From: Hymenoscyphus infarciens
Taxonomy: Eukaryota; Ascomycota; Leotiomycetes; Helotiales; Helotiaceae
DNA: 64,000 nucleotides
Direction: 5' to 3'
NCBI GenBank assembly: GCA_001414345.1
Contig: LLCB01000012.1
Location: 248,001-312,000 of the forward strand
Position 1 is the first letter of the stretch; every line of letters starts with the position of its first letter. The position numbers and the translations under genes are program-made. Positions 11,817 through 23,100 of the stretch are shown here, in pieces. A model generated the notes under the pieces. The model did not search any database. It was not told the DNA's origin and worked only from the letters and a program-made list of their open reading frames with translations.

Positions 11817-12560
11817 AGAACTTGAACGTAAAGTGGGATCAGTGGCAATATGAGTTGGAATAAGGGGTACAAGATTTGTTTCTGTGGTTGGCATGGAGCG
11901 TCTTCAGCTTACTTTCTTTGATGAGGGTGTTGGTAGCTGCAGCTACTTACACTCCTTCTGTGTTTGATGATTTAATGAACTCCCTTCCGGCTGGCAATCC
12001 CAACTTCTTTATTGATGTGTTTGTGAATATGTGCCAATTATGAAATTCTTTTTGTTTCGCTTGTCCACTTTTTCGGGCCTCTCGTTATTCGGCTCTTTTC
12101 GTTGCTCTGTCACAAGGTATAATTTCTTACTTAAGTTTCAACTTCTGACTTTAGAGTATCAAAAAAGTAATACTGTAAGTTCAACTGTTAAAAGACATTC
12201 TTTGAGACATTGTGACGTAATTGAATTAATGAAATGAAGTTCGAAGATACCAAAGAGTCTAGAATACTAGGCGCTTTCCAAGTACGATTTAAAATGTTCA
12301 ACTCTACTCAGAATATTGAAGTCATTTAAACAAAGTTCAGATGTCAAGTCTTTCTGTATACTAATTAATCATTTGAATATGAACTCCATAGAAAGAAAGA
12401 CTTGGACCAAAGACCAGAATCCCGAAGAAGCGTTGTTCTATCAATTTGGCTGCCTCCCTGAGTCTCCTTGGATCCAGGACGGCCTGGGGATCCTAAAACC
12501 ACATGGTATACCCTTTGTTTGCCCACCCCTCGGCCAAGAGTAATTCTTGGCAAGTAAAAG
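11817..12560. other. Intergenic region
   Basis: Short ORFs (12031-12237, 12316-12543 and one antisense) look like chance. I see no gene here. A TATA-like TTTAAATA at about 12563 probably belongs to the pseudogene downstream. Confidence 0.4.
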
Positions 12561-12681
12561 GTTTAAATAACCAAGGGCCTACCCAGCATCCTCTACACAA
12601 ATTTCCCTCCATCATCCATCTTCCAAGCCCCAAGTCGATGAACACCTGAAAAAAAAAACCAGGAAATTCCCCGAACGACTA

Positions 12682-13167
12682 CAGTGAGTTGCGAGTTAAG
12701 CTTATATTTGCCCACTTTTTTTATAATCCGAGCTTTTTAAGAAAATTCCTTGATTTCCCCCCTTTGTAAGCACTCTTTTACCTATTAATTAATAATATAA
12801 GAATAGGAAAGAAGAGGCTTGGATCTCCCTTTATACTCTATAAACTTCATAGGATAAAAACAGACAATTTTATATCTGTCTTAATTTCTATAGAGTCTTA
12901 GCATAGCCTGTTATTAACCTTACAGGGGTTGTGAAATTTTTTCAAGAAAAGGGGTAGTTTTAAGAATTATATATCCTTTAGTTTACTTTTATTATACTTA
13001 CTTTAAATTAAGAAGTAATATAGAAGAGAGATAATTAGAAATAGGGCTTCTTTCTAGCTAGGCTACGTCTCTTTTAGAGTACTTTTATTTTCTATCTTCT
13101 AAAGAAAAGAGGGAGAAAGCCTTGATAAAAAAAGTGGGCAAATTCAAGCTTAACTCGCAACTCACTA
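12682..13167. mobile_element. 486-bp MITE with TA target duplication (Tc1/mariner type)
   Basis: The ends are terminal inverted repeats of about 41 bp. The left end begins CAGTGAGTTGCGAGTTAAGC and the right end is its complement, with one outer C/T mismatch and a 2-base difference inside. The element is flanked by TA on both sides (12680-12681 and 13168-13169), the target duplication of Tc1/mariner/pogo transposons. The interior is AT-rich with no transposase frame, so it is non-autonomous. The insertion sits 17 bases before the ATG of the TPR-MYND pseudogene and so splits its apparent 5' leader. Confidence 0.85.
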
Positions 13168-13185
13168 TAAAACAAGCTACCCAAG

Positions 13186-13867
13186 ATGCGGGACCCCCCC
13201 AGTTTCCCCTTAAGCGAGGCAAGAAAAGAAGCCAGTCGAGAATACGAGAAGCTCTAGTTTGCAGCCGAAAAAGCATTGAAAGAGAAGAACTTTGAGCAAG
13301 CCGCCAAACTCCACTCCGAAAGTCTTGAAATACAAATCGCCGCTCTTGGCGAAAAGTCCATTTTCACGGCCTATCCTTTGAATGGCGTCGGTCACGTCTT
13401 GACAAAACTAGGAAGACTTGATGAGGCAGAGGAGAAGTTGATGAAAGCCCATGCTATTTGGGAGAACATAGCAACACGGATGAAAATTGACGATCAGGCC
13501 ATTTTTATGCTTGCAATGACGCAGAGCTATATTGGTGCTTTGCGCGAGGCCCAGGGTCGGAGAGAGGAAGCAATCGAGATTAGGAAGAGTGGCGGGCGAA
13601 TGGTTTGTAGTTATGATAGGGTATGTTTTTACAGCTTTCTTTCTTTCGTTTTCGAAAACCTATTTTGTCGCTAATTTTTTCGTTTAGTGTCCAGAAATAT
13701 TATTTGCCGTGGGCGAGCTGATGTGATGCAGTGCTTGTTAGGCACCCTCTTACTGTTCAGTCAACTGTCAGAAGATGGATTGGAAGAAGAGACATAAGGT
13801 TTTCTGCCCAGCGCTGAAGGACTCCAGAGTTCTGAAGGAGTCCCTAGCGAAGGCTACTCGAATGTGA
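13186..13867 (+). pseudogene. TPR plus MYND zinc-finger protein, inactivated
   Basis: From ATG 13186 one frame gives a tetratricopeptide-like helical region (YEKL, stop, FAAEKALKEKNFEQAAKLHS, then LTKLGRLDEAEEKLMKAHAI). An intron at 13621-13687 (GTATGT...GCTAAT...TTTAG) follows. After it the frame gives CPEILFAVGELM, stop, CSAC, stop, APSYCSVNCQKMDWKKRHKV, then FC. The latter is a MYND zinc finger with its CxxC, YCxxxC, W, H and final C ligands. In-frame stops are TAG 13255, TGA 13724 and TAG 13739; each is one C-to-T change from a Gln or Arg codon. The true end is probably TGA 13865-13867. A shorter product could start at ATG 13276 and end at 13726, but it would lack the zinc finger. MYND fingers bind proteins or accompany SET domains; no SET domain is seen. 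Confidence 0.75.
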
Positions 13868-14146
13868 CAGTAAAGAGGACTGTAATGGCAAAGGAGTAAA
13901 AAACCATTGGAGGCAAAGGTTTTTCATGGCATTTTTTCAAGTTTTGGGGGGTTTTGAGACAAGACACTAATCCCTGCAGCTTTGACTGTCTCGGTCTTAG
14001 TCAATGTGGCTACTAGAATAGAGTACGTCAATTTGTTTATGTTTCTCCCCGAATCTTCTTTACTGTGTTTTGAATACGTAACAACTGTAAGTTGTTGGTG
14101 GAGACTCGCTAAGTCGTGATGTTGTGGTCAAGATGTCACCACGCAG
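13868..14146. other. Short intergenic segment
   Basis: Composition is near normal, and I see no gene. It probably includes the 3' end of the pseudogene. Confidence 0.4.
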
Positions 14147-14312
14147 CAGTGTTGCCAGTAGTGTCTGGAATATCATACCACTACGATATATCGTTGAAAA
14201 TAGAGTTTAATACATACTCTTTACACTGCTTATTCCTAACAATATTTAATCGTATCACTATTAATATTATTAGTATTTTAATCGATAATATAATAATACT
14301 ATAGAGTTGCTA
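14147..14312 (+). repeat. ~165-bp repeat family, copy A (least mutated)
   Basis: This copy starts at CAGTGTTGCCAGTAGTGTCT and ends near GAGTTGCTA. It matches copies at 15457-15620 (same strand) and 17211-17375 (opposite strand) over its full length. It keeps several CA and TG dinucleotides near its start that are TA in the other copies, so it is either younger or has escaped RIP there. Confidence 0.7.
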
Positions 14313-14506
14313 AGCCTATCAGATTTAAGCTTTTTACTCTAGATTTTACTTTTTTTCAGCCTTATACTTTGGAATTATGTAATATAACGTATAAAGTAAA
14401 AAGCATATATCTAAATTGCTAGATTTATAGATCTAAAGGAAATAGAGTACTTTAAAAAAAAGAATTATATTAATAGGCCTTAAAATTTGTTATATAGCTT
14501 ATATTA

Positions 14507-15338
14507 GTGTTTTGGCTTTCCCCGCCTTAGTTAGCCTAGCACTCCAAAGAGGATAGGCTACCCCTCTCTATTAGAAAAGGAGAGGATAGGCTAATTTCAC
14601 TTATAGGCTAGGCTGAATTAGGTAGAAGAGATACTAAATTTAGATAGAAGAGGTAAGGAAGACTAAAAGATAAGGCTAGGTAAGAAGAGGTGTTAGAGAG
14701 GATAGAATAGAATAGGAAGTATATAAGTAAAAAGTATTAAAATAAGTAAAAAGTAATAAAAAGTACTAATATTATAGACTAATTTAAGAAGTATTAAAAA
14801 TAATAATATTATTAAAGCTACTAAAAGACAATATTATTCTAGTAGATTAGTAACGACCTAATTCTCTTTATTCTACTACTTGCTTTCTAAGTTCTTTTAA
14901 ATAGTACTAAATTAAGTGCTCTACTAGGTACTTGATTTACTATGGTAAAACCCTTGTTTTTAGGTACTGATTAGAGACTAATATTATATGCTTTTCTTAG
15001 GTACTTCGTCCTAGGCGAATTAGTCTATAGTAGGACCTAGTAAAGTAGGGTTTATTTAGGAGGCTCTACTCCTGCTAAATCTATTAATAACACTATAAAT
15101 AATATATTTAAGGCTGGTATATACCTTACCTAGCCTCCTTTATAGGCTAGGAAAGGCTACCTTAATACCTTAGATAGGAAAGGATAGGTGGAATAAATTT
15201 TGGAATAGGATTAGAGTAGCTAGGAGAAGTGATATATTAGGATAGGATCAAGCGGGATAGCCTTAAAATAGAGGTAGGAAGGAGAAGGAGCGTTAAGGTA
15301 GGATAGAATAATAGATTAGGTAGGGAAACCTAAAACAC
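14507..15338. mobile_element. 832-bp TIR element flanked by TA
   Basis: The left end GTGTTTTGGCTTTCC matches the complement of the right end, GTGTTTTAGGTTTCC, and similarity continues for about 25 bp with a few transitions. TA dinucleotides flank both ends (14505-14506 and 15339-15340). The interior is purine-biased and lacks an ORF. It fits a decayed non-autonomous Tc1/mariner-type element. Confidence 0.6.
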
Positions 15339-15456
15339 TAGCTTATATTAATAAAAGTGGCCTATAGAAAGTTCATTTTTGGGTTTTAGTAAGCGATTTA
15401 TTAAATAGTATACGATTAGTACTATTACGATATTATATAAGTAGTATAGTATAGTT

Positions 15457-15620
15457 AGTATAGTCGATAGTATTTAGAATATTATACTACTACGATATAT
15501 TATTAGAAACTCACTTTAATACGTACTATTTATACTATTTAAATACTATGATATCTAATAAGATTATCCTTTATATTATTAGTATTTTAACTGATATTAT
15601 AATAATATCGCGATACTGCT
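15457..15620 (+). repeat. ~165-bp repeat family, copy B
   Basis: Same order and strand as copy A. It shares AGTCGATAGTATTTAGAAT at the start, the ACTACGATATATTATTAG block, TATTATTAGTATTTTAA and the final CTGCT. It is more AT-rich than copy A, in line with RIP. Confidence 0.7.
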
Positions 15621-16393
15621 AAGTATGCTAAGGACTTTGAATTCTTAATTAATTTAAGTAATTCTTTTTTATAAAAATAGAGTATCTGAAATATAAAGAA
15701 GTAATAGTAGTCTTTTATCGCTTTTCGTTATATATACGTATTTGAGGCTATTTTAAGAATTTCTATATTTGCTAGCTAGCTTCTAGTATCTCACTCTATA
15801 CTCTCTTATATGCTTTCTTTTTAGGCTAATTAGGAGGCTCTCTGAGCATCTTACTAATATAAGAGTGAAAAGAGTAAGTACTATTAGCTATTACACTTAT
15901 TTAAGAGGCTAAAAAAGTACTAACTAATCCTAGCGAGCGTATTACGAAGAGGTATGAGAGTGGGGTTGAAAAAGAGCTTAATACTAAATAAGACGTCAAA
16001 AGCGACAGGAAGTGTTATTAGTAGAATAGAGGTTACTCGGCATAAGAGGAGGTATATATATATATATCTCCCTCTTACTTAATAAGCTGATTCCTCAATT
16101 CACTATAAACCCTTTCTATATAATACTCCGAGTATTATTAATTATTAAATGTTAAGAAGTTATTAAGAAGAAATACTTAAGTAGAAACTGCTTTATATAC
16201 TATACTTAATTAGAATACTTTAAGTAGAGTTTTAGATATACGAGTTATTAAATAGTATACTATATAATATCGCGATAAAAAAGTATTACAACGAAAACTA
16301 ATACGTACTATTAGAATATTATAATAATATATAATTTGAAAATACTATAGTATTTTATCACGATAATACTATCGACTATACTAGGTGTGGTAA

Positions 16394-16497
16394 CAATATT
16401 AGCTTTAAAAATAAATACACACTATTATACTATTCTAATAATAGATTTATTTAAAATACTATAGTAGTTTACTATGATAATACTACTAGCAACACTG
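16394..16497 (-). repeat. TIR-ended repeat shared with 61158-61260
   Basis: Read on the minus strand, this begins CAGTGTTGCTAGTAGTATTA and runs through TACTATAGTATTTTAAATAA to a GTGTATTTATTTTTAAAG block. The same order is found on the plus strand at 61158-61260, with CA/TG sites turned to TA. A related fragment starts at about 16543 (CAGTGTAGTTGATAGTATTA). Confidence 0.65.
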
Positions 16498-17210
16498 CTA
16501 CGCAGTTTCTAGCCGACAGGAGCTGACTAAGTCAAGACCTAAAAGCAGTGTAGTTGATAGTATTATCGTGATAAAATACTACAGTATTTTAGATTAATAT
16601 ATTATCATGATATTACAATAGTACGTATCTCAATGCGTAATAATATTATAGTAATATTATGCTATTAAAAGGTAGATCTTTTAATAACTCGTAAGCGTAA
16701 AAGCCTACTTTTTCTTAAAATGAAGCTATTTACACTTTTTCTATATACTCTTTTATTACTTTAAAACTATAATAATAACATTAGATCTTAATTAAATAAA
16801 TATAACAGTTTTGTAGAAATATCTATATAATTTAGCTAGAGTTATAACTAAACTATATTTTTTTAATTATTAATTTAGTTAATTTTTATAAATATTTGAA
16901 AAGCTAAATTTAATAAGTTTAATACTCTAAGAAAATTTACTTTACCTAATAAACTAACGTTGTTGTTGTTGAATTAGTTCTTAGTGTTATTAAAATTTAA
17001 TATCTCGTATAGTCTACTTTTGTTAATATAGGAGATTATAAGGTTAATTTATAAGCTATCTATATAATTCCTTTTTTAAAATACTCTATTTAAATAGATC
17101 TACCTTTCCAGCTATTCAGCTGTATATTTTTTGTATTATGCGTTGTACTATATAAGTCTAAAATATAAGAATAAAAATAAAGTAGAGTAAAAGCTTAAAT
17201 ATTAGGTCTT

Positions 17211-17375
17211 AGCAACACTACGATATTATTATAATATTGATTAAAAAACTAATAATATAAAGGATAATCTTGTTAGAGATCGTAGTATTTAAATAGTATA
17301 AAGAGTATATATTAAAGTGGGTTTCTAACAATATATCGTGGTAGTACATTATTCTAAATACTATCGACCACACTG
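17211..17375 (-). repeat. ~165-bp repeat family, copy C
   Basis: On the minus strand this runs from CAGTGTGGTCGATAGTATTT to GTAGTGTTGCT and aligns along its length with copies A and B. Copies in both orientations indicate a mobile origin, not tandem duplication. Confidence 0.7.
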
Positions 17376-17972
17376 TTTGAAAGTGTTACGCGAGTGTTAC
17401 GCAACCCATGGAGAAAGAGGGCCGAGAGGGCTGAGTCGAGGTTTCAGAGGGAAGGAGCAGCTGAGGAGGTCGTGTTGAGGTGCCAGGCGCTTCAGAGACG
17501 GAAAAAACTTCCTAATTGTTCCTCTGGGGCACTATACTAAAACAATACGAACACGTCTAAATAAGTTCAGAAAAATACTAAAATTATATATAGAAGGAAT
17601 CCTTGATATCTAATTCACAATTAAATCTATTTTATTCTAGCTGGTTTATTCTCGATTTTAAGGCTATTTTTCAGAGGAACGAAATACGACGTTTTTTCCA
17701 TCCCCAAAGAGCTAGGATCGTTAAGAGTATAACCCTCGGATTCCCATCTCCATCAAAATTTTCGTGACGCGGGCAAGGGAAACATTTCATCGAACTCTCA
17801 TCCTCAATCTGTATGGTTGAAAGTCACAGCTCATGAGAATGCACAAAGAAGGATAGAATCCGCAATGAAAATAGAAAAACAATGAAGAGCTCAAAAGCTA
17901 AATAAACAAGAACCCCTTCTCGCCATCTATCCTCCATCTTAAACAACAGCCCTCACGCCTCCCTAAAAGACC
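17376..17972. other. Intergenic region downstream of the reductase
   Basis: The first 150 bases are purine-rich and of normal GC. The rest is moderately AT-rich. This is where the reductase transcript should terminate. I see no gene. Confidence 0.4.
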
Positions 17973-19277
17973 TCACTTCAACAAACCCTCCAACTCCAAA
18001 ATCCTCTTCGCAGCATCCCCGAAAGTCTCCACCTCACTCCTAGGTTCCAATCCCAACTTCTCATTCCATTCCTTAACATCCCCAAAATTAACCTCCTTCT
18101 CAACCTCCTCCCCATCTTTGGGGAGCCTACCCTCCAATTCCTTGACACTTTTCAAAGCATTGACTGCAATCTGGGAACTGTATTTCTTGCCTCCAACGAT
18201 GAGACGTTGGTTTGCGACTGCTGGAGTGGTGAGGGATTTGATGTGTGCTATTGCGAGGTCGCGGACATCGATCTGCTTGTGTTAGCATTTTCTGCTCTCT
18301 TCGATAGACGAGAATGAAGTGGGGCGGTGAATGGAAGGGAACCGGTATACTAACATAGCTTGGAAAGCTCGTAGCAGGAACAGTCTCATACGTCCCATTA
18401 AACAAGCTGTAAAACACATCATTACTGTAATTAATCTTCTTCACCTTGGTAACTGGTTGAAGTGGTGGTCCAAAGATCAATCCAGGAAGAAGGACAGTAG
18501 CAGAGAAGGCTGGTTTCTCCTCTTTGACGAAGTTCCAAATTGCCTTTTCAGATTCGGCTTTGGCCACACAGTAGGAGATATAAGGGTGCTGGGCTTTGAT
18601 TGCATCCTCGATTGTGAGCTATTCATGTCAGCAATGACTGAGAGAAATGGAAGAAAGGGAAAGTACAGGAAGCCATTCTGAAGAAGTGAAGACTCTCGAG
18701 TCGATATCTTGACCAGTTGTCATGGCATTGATCGAGCCTGTAACAGCAACAGCCTTAACCTTTGGTCCATATGTCTTCGCAGATTTCAAAAGTTCCGTAG
18801 CTCTGTCACCACATTATTAGCAACCTAGTCCTTCTTCTTTTTCGTGGTGTTCTCTACAGACCCATCGACACTAGGCTCTAGAAAATGCTTCATAAAGTCT
18901 GTATTCTTCGGATCATCCAAAAGTGGTGCGGCAGTATGAATCACATAATCAAATTCTTTCTCCTGGAAGGTTTTATCCCAAGTCCTAGCAGCAGCATAAT
19001 CCGAAACGACAACGAAGTCGAGTTTTCCGGCGTATTCGGGATGGAAGGAGAGGATTTGTTCGCCCTTGGCTGCGGAACGTACAGCTGGAAGTGGGCTTGT
19101 TAGTTCTCTGTATGTCCTAGATAGTGGTAGTTGAGGGTGTTGTATATGGGAAAAGAAGAGGGGGATGAGATTGAAGGTGGACTTACATCCAGTAACAGTA
19201 TGACCTTGAGCTATAAGCTGATCGATAATTGTTGCAGCAACGAAGCCATTCGCGCCCGTGACAAGGACTTTAGACAT
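17973..19277 (-). CDS. NAD(P)-dependent extended-SDR reductase, GRE2/DFR-like
   Basis: Five exons on the minus strand: 19277-19187, 19084-18862, 18802-18667, 18618-18355 and 18272-17973, giving 337 residues, the usual size for this family. The N-terminus MSKVLVTGANGFVAATIIDQ carries the Rossmann TGxxGxxA dinucleotide-binding motif (G8, G11, A14). TGS ending at S128 and the catalytic pair Y166-x3-K170 (YCVAK) are present, followed by LLPGLIFGPP. The family reduces aldehydes and ketones, such as methylglyoxal or dihydroflavonol-type substrates, in the cytosol using NADPH; the substrate here is unknown. Intron 2 must use a GTCTGT donor at 18861 to keep the conserved DGATELLKSAK frame. The last acceptor could also be at 18276, adding one residue. 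Confidence 0.88.
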
Positions 19278-20122
19278 CTTGCTTTCGTTTAATATATCGC
19301 CGTCTTCGGAGTGTTCCTAGATACTGCTTCCCTGTGATAGAGTGCCTGAAGAGAGAAGAAGAGTATAAGAGGTTTGAGGAGCAATTGAATAAATAAGAAG
19401 CTCAAGGAAAATCCACTGTACTTTAAGAATGAAAACCAAGTGAAGGTGATCGACAACAAACTCTCCCAAAGGAACTTCCCTAACCTTCTTATAACAGGCC
19501 CAGCCTAGTAACTCCAACATGCCCATCGCGCTCATCATAAAAATTACAGCCCTTCAAAGAGACCCCCCTCACTTGTGCAACCACAACCCCTCACACTGCA
19601 AACGCACCGTAAGCATGCCTCAAAGTCGTCATGCCCTCCCAACACCCATCACCACTCCAACCCTCCAAGAAATGACCAATAATCACAAATCCAATTATCC
19701 TATCTCATTCAAGTACCCCATTGTGGCGTTTTCATCACGGCATATACCCAACCAGGAACAAAGAAAGATTCCACTTTGGAATCATGGGAATGCAGGACAT
19801 ATGGGTAAATGCTGAATAATCGTGGAAACTTCCAGGGTCGTTTTGTCAGCTGCCACAGGGCTGCCATGGGGGACAACCCCTGAACAACTGGCATTCGATC
19901 GTGGAGAGTAGGAAAAGAGCTCTCATACAGGTAGTATGAGATTGGAAATCAAACTTCACTTACCTCTAAAAATAAACTCTAAAAGTGTTCTGCACAAGTA
20001 ATTCTAACATCAAAAATAATATCGTATATTTCGCCAACTTGCAATTACCAATTGCAAAGCAAGTATCGAGCGGGCATTCCTAAATCCGTATGTGACTAGT
20101 TCACAAGAGAAAATTCTAAACC
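19278..20122. other. Intergenic region upstream of the reductase
   Basis: This holds the promoter and leader of the minus-strand reductase and the 3' end of the Telo_bind gene. ORFs on both strands are short and unlike proteins. Confidence 0.4.
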
Positions 20123-23100
20123 CTACCTACTAGCGCTCTTCTTGGCCGGACTACTGTCCGCAAGCGCAGCGTTTGCCCTCTCAAGCTTTGCCTTAGCAGT
20201 CTCATCCTCGTCCAAAGTCTGATACCAAGTCTTCATCGAAGCAATATACTCCCTCTCACCAACCCCAAATTCAACCGGTGGACCACGCATCTCAGGCTCC
20301 TCATCCACATCACCCTTGAATACCGCCCAACTAGCCGTCTCGTTATTGTGATCCGCGCAAAGGGCAAACCCCCTATTTTTAGCGGCGATGATCTTGAATT
20401 GCCGAAGCAAAATTCCATCGCCAACCTTTACAACAGGTAGCACATCCCTGTGGGGACGGGAAACTTGAACTTCAATTACGGAATTAGGAGCGATACTTTG
20501 ATCGGTGACATTGAAGGTCATTTGATACTGGCGCAATTTTGTTCGGTTTGGCTCTGGCGGGGTAGTCGTCACGATGGCTAAAAAGTCGAGTTTAGCATTG
20601 AGGTGATAGCGAACCACTTTCAAGGAAGTGAATTCCTCAAGCTCTGTTCTCAGAGCTCGAGCAAGTCGAACTTTCGTTTCGGCGGCTGATTGTGGTGCAT
20701 CACTCCGTTGTTTTGAAGGTGACTTTAATGAGGAGAGAGCCAATTCCACGCTAGCATCGTGGCCTTTCATTGGCGAAAACTGTTGCTCAACAACCACCAT
20801 TGCTACCGAATCTTCAATCGAACTACTAGCATGATTCTTGTCACTGGATTTGGTAGGGGTTTTCGGTCTGTTCTGGCTCGCATCCCGCCTATGGCTTCTG
20901 CGAGGTGCAACGGTAGTAGTTTCCGCAATTGTCGGTTCGGGCAAAGGTTTTGCTCTCTTTTTGCTAGTGGGCTTTTTGGGTGTAGTTTTTGTAGTGTCCT
21001 CCTCAGCTGCAATTACTTCATCCTTTGGGAGACTTTGTGGGGACATACTTTCCAGAGCAGTCGCTTTAGCTTCCTCTACTATTCTCTCAATTACTGTAGC
21101 TTCGTCCGGTGGAGAGATTTCGTCCATAGCAGCCGCTTCAGCCTCTTGAACTATTTTCTCTATCACCGTAGATTCATCCAGAAGAGCTTCGTCTGTGTCA
21201 AGGATCGGAGGCAACTCGGGCTCATCAACCTCGGGAATTTTAGAAGTAGTGAGCTCAGGGCCTGCCTCGAATTCTTCGCCAGCCTCTTGAGATTGCGATA
21301 TATTCGTGAACGAGACGTCAGTAGAAACCACATTCCGAGAAACTTGGGTATCATCAGGGGTTGGTAACTGTACGTTTTTGCGTCCCCTTCTTGTTCGTTT
21401 AGGCGATATGTCGTAAGCGCCGTCTAAACCAAGCATCTTGGAATTTCGCGAGTTGTCTTTCTGTTTGCGAGTCCGAGGGGACATAGCCTCCTGGTTGTAT
21501 TGTTCAGCAGTTGTTTCGTTAACAACGCTTTCTTCCTTGTCATCCCACATGGGAGATGCAACATCCATCTCGTCGGCATCATTGTTGACATCTTGTGGAA
21601 CATGTTGGGGTTCTGGTTTCGCATTTGCGACAGGCTCTTCAACCATTTCTCCAGCCTCCTCCTGAATCTCCATCGCTTCGTCGTTGCCAGCAGCACTTGC
21701 GAATCCTGATTGGGGCTCTTCCTCAATTTCTTCAGATACTTCACGAATGCCCTCCTGAAGTTCGGTTTCATCAACCATCATTGCGTCAGCCTCGGCTATC
21801 TCTCCAACCGCCGCTTCCGAACTATGATCATCCTCGTTTTGTTCTGGTTTTTCGTCGTCGGTCGTCTTGAAAACAGCTACTCCAAGGACCTCCGTCGCTT
21901 CTTCGTACTCCCGAATATCATCGATAATAGGCCCCTCGTCCTGAATTTCCACTTCTGCTACCTTTTCTTCCAATTCTTCCGAACTTTTGTTATCCTCGTG
22001 TTCTTCTTCGGTGGCCACCTTGAAACCAGTTACTTCAATGACTTCCATCGCTTCGTCCAGATCTGGAGACTCCTCAGTGACAACGTTTTCACTCTGTTCT
22101 TCTGAATCTGATATTTCGTCCTTAGTAACAGCTCTTTCGTTCTGGAATTTGTCTTCTGCTATTTCTTCATCGACAATAAATTCGCCATTCGAAAGTTGCT
22201 CGATCTTCCCGTCTGCTGTTTGTTCCTCGATAACAGCATCTTCACTGTGATCCTCCTCAATTTCTCCCTCTATCACTTCCTCCTTAGCATCCTCAACCTC
22301 ATGTGGCATCGCCCCGTACGAAGTATCGATAGCATGAGGATCGTCGGGCAAAGCTGTTGTCGGAACCAGATCCATTTCCTCCGGCTCGCTCTCTACATTC
22401 TCATTTCCAGACCCAGAAGCAGAATCTTGTTCAATATCCTCGTATAATTCCTCGACTTCTCCATGAATGGCCTCCATCCTATCAGAGGATCCTGAATCTG
22501 ATTCCGAACGGATGCCCGAAATGCTAACATTTGAATCGCTTTCTTCCTTATCCGCTTCTACATGAGTCTGTGCCTCGGCTTGATAGGGAGCCGTTGTTGC
22601 TTTGGCAGAGTCGTCTTCATCATCGGAAGATAGTAAATCGATAACCACAGGAGCTGCCTGAGGCGCTGTATTGCGAGGTGCTTCGCCGTCCATGGACTCG
22701 TCGTCACCGTAGCTTCCGTCTTCATCTTCGTCTTCAAACGCTTGCGGGTACGAGCTTCGATTATATGGCTCATTATCCGTATAACCATTATCGTCCTCGA
22801 AATCTTCCATCTCCTCTTCATCCTCAAACTCCTCGCCGCTCTGATCAGGGTACTTCCGAACTAATTGTCCTTCCTCGTCCTCTGTGTATTCGTTTTCGGT
22901 GGTCTCCCCTTCATTCTGTGAGCCCTCGTAAACATCATTAGGGTCCTGCTCCAAATAAGGGCCCCGACGTGTTTCCAAGTTTTGCAGATTGTGTTCAGAC
23001 TGATCATCCGGATCTTCATCGTCGGCATCAGGTTCTCCGTGCGCGTCATCTTCATCATCGCTTTCAGTCAAGTCGACAACTTGCGATTGTTGTGAACGTG

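Larger units (their letters stand above)
14313..17210. repeat. AT-rich repeat island with nested elements
   Basis: Stop-rich, AT-rich DNA with low CA/TG. It holds at least one TIR element (14507-15338), a second ~165-bp repeat copy and related TIR-ended fragments near 16394-16497 and 16543-16640. No gene is visible. The palindromic and repeated character throughout points to nested small DNA elements. Confidence 0.7.

Noticed and set aside
12031..12553. ORFs of 62-75 codons upstream of the MITE
   Set aside because: No similarity, and they fall where the promoter of the TPR-MYND pseudogene should lie.
19317..19815. 73-codon minus and 98-codon plus ORFs upstream of the reductase
   Set aside because: They overlap the reductase promoter and lack any protein character.
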